This document shows, piece by piece, positions 62,201 through 64,000 of a stretch of DNA of 64,000 bases. Origin of the DNA: Verrucomicrobiaceae bacterium E54 (GTDB taxonomy: Bacteria > Verrucomicrobiota > Verrucomicrobiia > Verrucomicrobiales > Akkermansiaceae); assembly GCA_022548915.1 (NCBI GenBank), contig JAKZES010000001.1:124001-188000 (forward strand), read 5' to 3'. Below the pieces are notes generated by a model, which saw only the letters and a list, made by a program, of their open reading frames with translations, had not been told where the DNA came from and did no database searches. The translations under genes and the position numbers were made by a program. Position 1 is the stretch's first letter; the number at the start of each line of letters is the position of its first letter.

Positions 62201-64000
62201 AAGGCGGGAGACCGGATCCTCGTGCCGCTGCCGCGCCGGCTGGACCCGGAATCGGCCGTGGAGGTGGAACTGCGCTACGGCCGGAATCCGGGCGAGGGCG
62301 GGATCCGCCTGGTCGCGCCGAAAGTGGGAACGGCGACCGCGGTGGCCAAGTGGACGATCCGCGGGGACGAGGGACGCCAGCTCGTTCCCGACGAGGACGC
62401 GAAAAGCGGTGCGCAGCTGGTGCGTCCGGTCCTGACCGAGACCGGCGCGGAATGGATTTCGACCCGCGGCCGGATGGGTGCGGCCGGCGTGCTGGTGCTG
62501 GCCGCCTTGGGGCTGGTCATCCGCCGGATTCCCAAGTTGCGCTGGCTCGGCGTGGCGATCCTCGTCGGGGCCGCCGTCGCGAGTTTCGGGATGGCGGGCA
62601 TCGCCAACGGCGAGCGACGGGTGATGCTGGGCGTTCTCGAGTATTCCGCGCCCGCGGTTCTCGCCGGAGAGGAACTCTTCGTCGAGTTGTCGAATGTCGC
62701 CGGCTGGGAAGCGATCTTCAGCGGATGGGGGGCGTTTGTGGCCGTCGTCGGAGTCGCCCTGCTGATCTGGGCGCTGCTGCGGGCGGTCGGCCGGGAATCG
62801 CATGTCACCACGCTGGTCGTTATCGGTTTCGCCGCCATCGCCTGGGGCGTGCTGGCGCAGCACGGGGGCGCCATCGCCTTCTTTGCCCTGTTCGGCCTGG
62901 CGCTGCTGGTGCTGGCCGTCGTCCCGTTCCTGCGGCGATCCGGAGGGCCGGGGGCGGCCCCGCCGAAAGCTGCCGCCGCCGCGGCATCGATGATCGCGCT
63001 GTTTGCGATGATGCCGGCACCGGCCGACGCGGCCGAGGCGCTCGAGCGGATCGAGCAGAAGTGGAGCCTGTCCGATGGCGTGCTCGATGCCGGCTTCGAG
63101 GTGCGGGTGCGCGCAACCGAGCCGGGCGAGCGTTTCCTGTTGCTCGCCGCACCGGCGACCTTGACCGGCTTCGACGGTGCCGGGCTGTCGGTGGTCAAGG
63201 AAGGCCGGCAGTACTTTCTCGTGTCCGACGGCGCCGGCGTGGGCACCGGTCGGGGAAGCTACGAGATGCGGATCGCGGACGCGGCCGAGGGCTGGAAAAT
63301 GCCGACCGGCCCGGCGGCGGTTCAGACCGTCTTCGCGCGCCACGACCGCGAAGGCTGGGAATTTCAGGCCACCGGTGCGGCCCGGCTGCAGCCGGGGCGT
63401 GAGGTGGAGGGCGAGGAGGGCCACTGGACGGAAATCCGGCTGACCCCGGGCACGGGCCACACCTTCCGGGTGCGTCCCGAACAGCGCGATGCGAGCCAGG
63501 AGGAGACGCGGTTCTTCACCGAGGTTTCGGACCTGTTCCTGCCCGGACCGGGGGTGGTCAACGGCATCCATGGTGTCGAGGTCAGGCCCGCCCAGGGATT
63601 GGTGCGCGAGCTGTCGCTCATGGTCCCGGAAGGCTTCACCGTCGGCGATGTGGTCGATGGCCCGGTCGGCCGCTGGAGATTCAATCCGGACACGCGGCGC
63701 CTGCGGGTTTCGATCGAGCCGGCCCAGCAGGCGCCCTTCGCCTTCCGGGTGGCCACCCAGCGGGCGACGGGAGTGCTGCCGGTGGACCTGTCGCTGGCCC
63801 CCCTGCGGGTCGAGGGGGGTGCCGGTTCGGTCGGCATGATCGGACTCGCCTTTGGCGACGACGCCCAGCCCGAGGCCGTGCAGCCGGCCGGACTGGGTGC
63901 GGTGAACCTCGACGACTTTCCGGGAGTGCTTCTGCCCAAGGATGGCGAGGGACGTCCGCTGGCGCTCCTGCAGCGTGCCTTCCGCTACGGGGCGGACGAG
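59270..64000 (+). CDS. Very large signal-peptide-bearing membrane protein, C-terminus beyond window
   Basis: At least 1577 codons without a stop, from ATG 59270 to the window end. Signal peptide KKIVMNLILLVATQLAPAPA. Residues about 25-1065 are beta-rich extracytoplasmic sequence with recurring strands such as REWTVGIPEGFAVAEVSGAS and SEWRIKVPEGIGNIVVTGQG. Four to five membrane helices follow (about 1068-1112, 1155-1223), then AAASMIALFAMMPAPADAAE near 1235-1257, which reads like a second signal peptide or last helix, and a second extracytoplasmic region. Starts 68 bp after the vWA gene; probably the same operon. No family is recognised. Long minus-strand frames over it are shadows. Confidence 0.82.
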   Translation, partial: MKKIVMNLILLVATQLAPAPAQTIGEGMAVVPVDKVRQEAPLFYSVETETTVSAGDHQVLSQMQVKVKVHQGRPEKLTLELTGEGEVEAVEGGPLKSWSVRSESDGRRFLDIFPALPAPQPQPWQPRFDLNPWGVPGEHRPFVAPPLVDGPKEFVFEVRGSHEFEGRAPFGAMIPGPGEAVGFSSSVKLQEQAGFRVKVVEVRSLALDDDTPEGVKSRYLGRGLETPALRLQVVPSGSVGDPLELLDPQLVGKLSKDGGSIAFTLTASVRVREEGASIGLLDGGALTSGISGAGWHVKLAQRGDRWVYELVGNGVTEAPVPLRLRFDVAVNESNDWRSTGFRLPAGVVVPVRLEGVGEKVIFDAAQPVRPEWSDGAWLGFLNAAGEGAMRWKAGAREDEGALFFSSNETAEVRVGAGLLRQHSRIDFRVLQGKLESLRFAIEGDGEVLAVNGDPVLGWSVSEEGGGRFLDVRLSRPIEGEEGLVLRTQSALGAFPVKASPMRLRPVDSLRHSGHVRIANEGAVRLEVVETKGMMQLAPAQFPGGAAPEGLRQIFVYRFPAGDYRYVVAADQVLPEVGVAEVTIHEMGETDRRILSDLELDIREAPIREWTVGIPEGFAVAEVSGASVADYSLASEAKDGIRELKILFSDAVSGRQLVSLRLERNEGAATGDWVLQRLRHDEAKSTRGYLGVAAAPGYRVVAGEMSGLVETPVDYFPKKMARLQQAFRIREGEWAATMGVEALGQSVQADVFHLYTLREGVAYGSVVLNYFVVGAPASEWRIKVPEGIGNIVVTGQGVGRDWRQEGGELIVPLARPALGGSTLLVTFEQPMSARGGVLRPGELRPLGVQGERGYVQVTSPLQVDYEISSSKGSVLRIDASELPTEYRLLTGAPTLEAWQYTAGDLDLEMNVKWYENGEAVGEVIDFASLESHVSRDNQVVTTAKLFARSKGAATLEIELPPDAKLWETRVAGERVNARKAGDRILVPLPRRLDPESAVEVELRYGRNPGEGGIRLVAPKVGTATAVAKWTIRGDEGRQLVPDEDAKSGAQLVRPVLTETGAEWISTRGRMGAAGVLVLAALGLVIRRIPKLRWLGVAILVGAAVASFGMAGIANGERRVMLGVLEYSAPAVLAGEELFVELSNVAGWEAIFSGWGAFVAVVGVALLIWALLRAVGRESHVTTLVVIGFAAIAWGVLAQHGGAIAFFALFGLALLVLAVVPFLRRSGGPGAAPPKAAAAAASMIALFAMMPAPADAAEALERIEQKWSLSDGVLDAGFEVRVRATEPGERFLLLAAPATLTGFDGAGLSVVKEGRQYFLVSDGAGVGTGRGSYEMRIADAAEGWKMPTGPAAVQTVFARHDREGWEFQATGAARLQPGREVEGEEGHWTEIRLTPGTGHTFRVRPEQRDASQEETRFFTEVSDLFLPGPGVVNGIHGVEVRPAQGLVRELSLMVPEGFTVGDVVDGPVGRWRFNPDTRRLRVSIEPAQQAPFAFRVATQRATGVLPVDLSLAPLRVEGGAGSVGMIGLAFGDDAQPEAVQPAGLGAVNLDDFPGVLLPKDGEGRPLALLQRAFRYGADE

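Noticed and set aside
59822-63571. A 1249-codon minus-strand open frame
   Set aside because: Its product is His/Arg/Gln-rich shadow sequence. The plus-strand frame from 59270 has a signal peptide, membrane helices and no stop to the window end.

Overview
GC-rich bacterial chromosome fragment, most likely from the Verrucomicrobiota (a Verrucomicrobiales member of the Luteolibacter/Haloferula kind). This is inferred from gene content and style: PEP-CTERM and H-X9-DG pseudopilin proteins, very large secreted or membrane proteins, weak Shine-Dalgarno signals, and many short structured intergenic repeats. No tRNA, rRNA, CRISPR array, prophage or IS transposase was seen. The window starts inside a DUF1080 gene and ends inside a very large membrane-protein gene.

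Layout. 0-5.5 kb: DUF1080 protein, bioF, a D,D-carboxypeptidase lipoprotein, then rpsN, a FmdB-type zinc ribbon and a CNNM/CorC-like transporter, then a methyltransferase. 5.5-9.1 kb: DUF4407 membrane protein and a Na+/H+ antiporter with an RCK-like tail. 9.4-17.8 kb: unknown membrane protein, dGTPase, Uma2 nuclease, RecQ, a low-molecular-weight phosphatase and a one-frame RpiB-GlyA fusion, a 109-bp nested palindrome, and a lipoprotein. 17.8-24.9 kb: TamB-TamA plus a third gene, and divergently a voltage-gated K+ channel with a zinc-ribbon tail. 25.0-30.9 kb: type II secretion/type IV pilus-like set with two tandem GspE/PilB ATPases, GspF/PilC, a GspG pseudopilin and a GspG copy without the prepilin signal. 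31-34.8 kb: low-complexity protein, membrane protein, cysS, hemB.

35.1-51.9 kb is the accessory heart of the window. A NarL-type two-component system, whose kinase has a large repeated OB-like extracytoplasmic region, is divergent from a cluster of secreted proteins. Three of these share a domain of about 190 residues that I do not recognise (four copies in all). It is joined to a PEP-CTERM anchor in one protein and to a PhoD-like phosphatase plus calcium-binding-type repeats in another. An H-X9-DG pseudopilin sits among them. A GH78-like glycosidase and two right-handed beta-helix proteins follow, suggesting turnover of a rhamnose-containing polysaccharide.

52.2-64 kb: yicC and a TatC with an enlarged first periplasmic loop and an acidic tail; then an ECF sigma factor, a 1347-residue protein joining an anti-sigma-like N-terminus, a TPR, a coiled coil, a Wzz-like segment and a YfbK-type von Willebrand A domain, and the start (1577 codons without a stop) of a large signal-peptide-bearing membrane protein.

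The strongest candidates for something new are the RpiB-GlyA fusion, the shared-domain surface cluster with its sensor system, the sigma/Wzz-vWA module, and a family of structured repeats whose copies show compensatory base changes.
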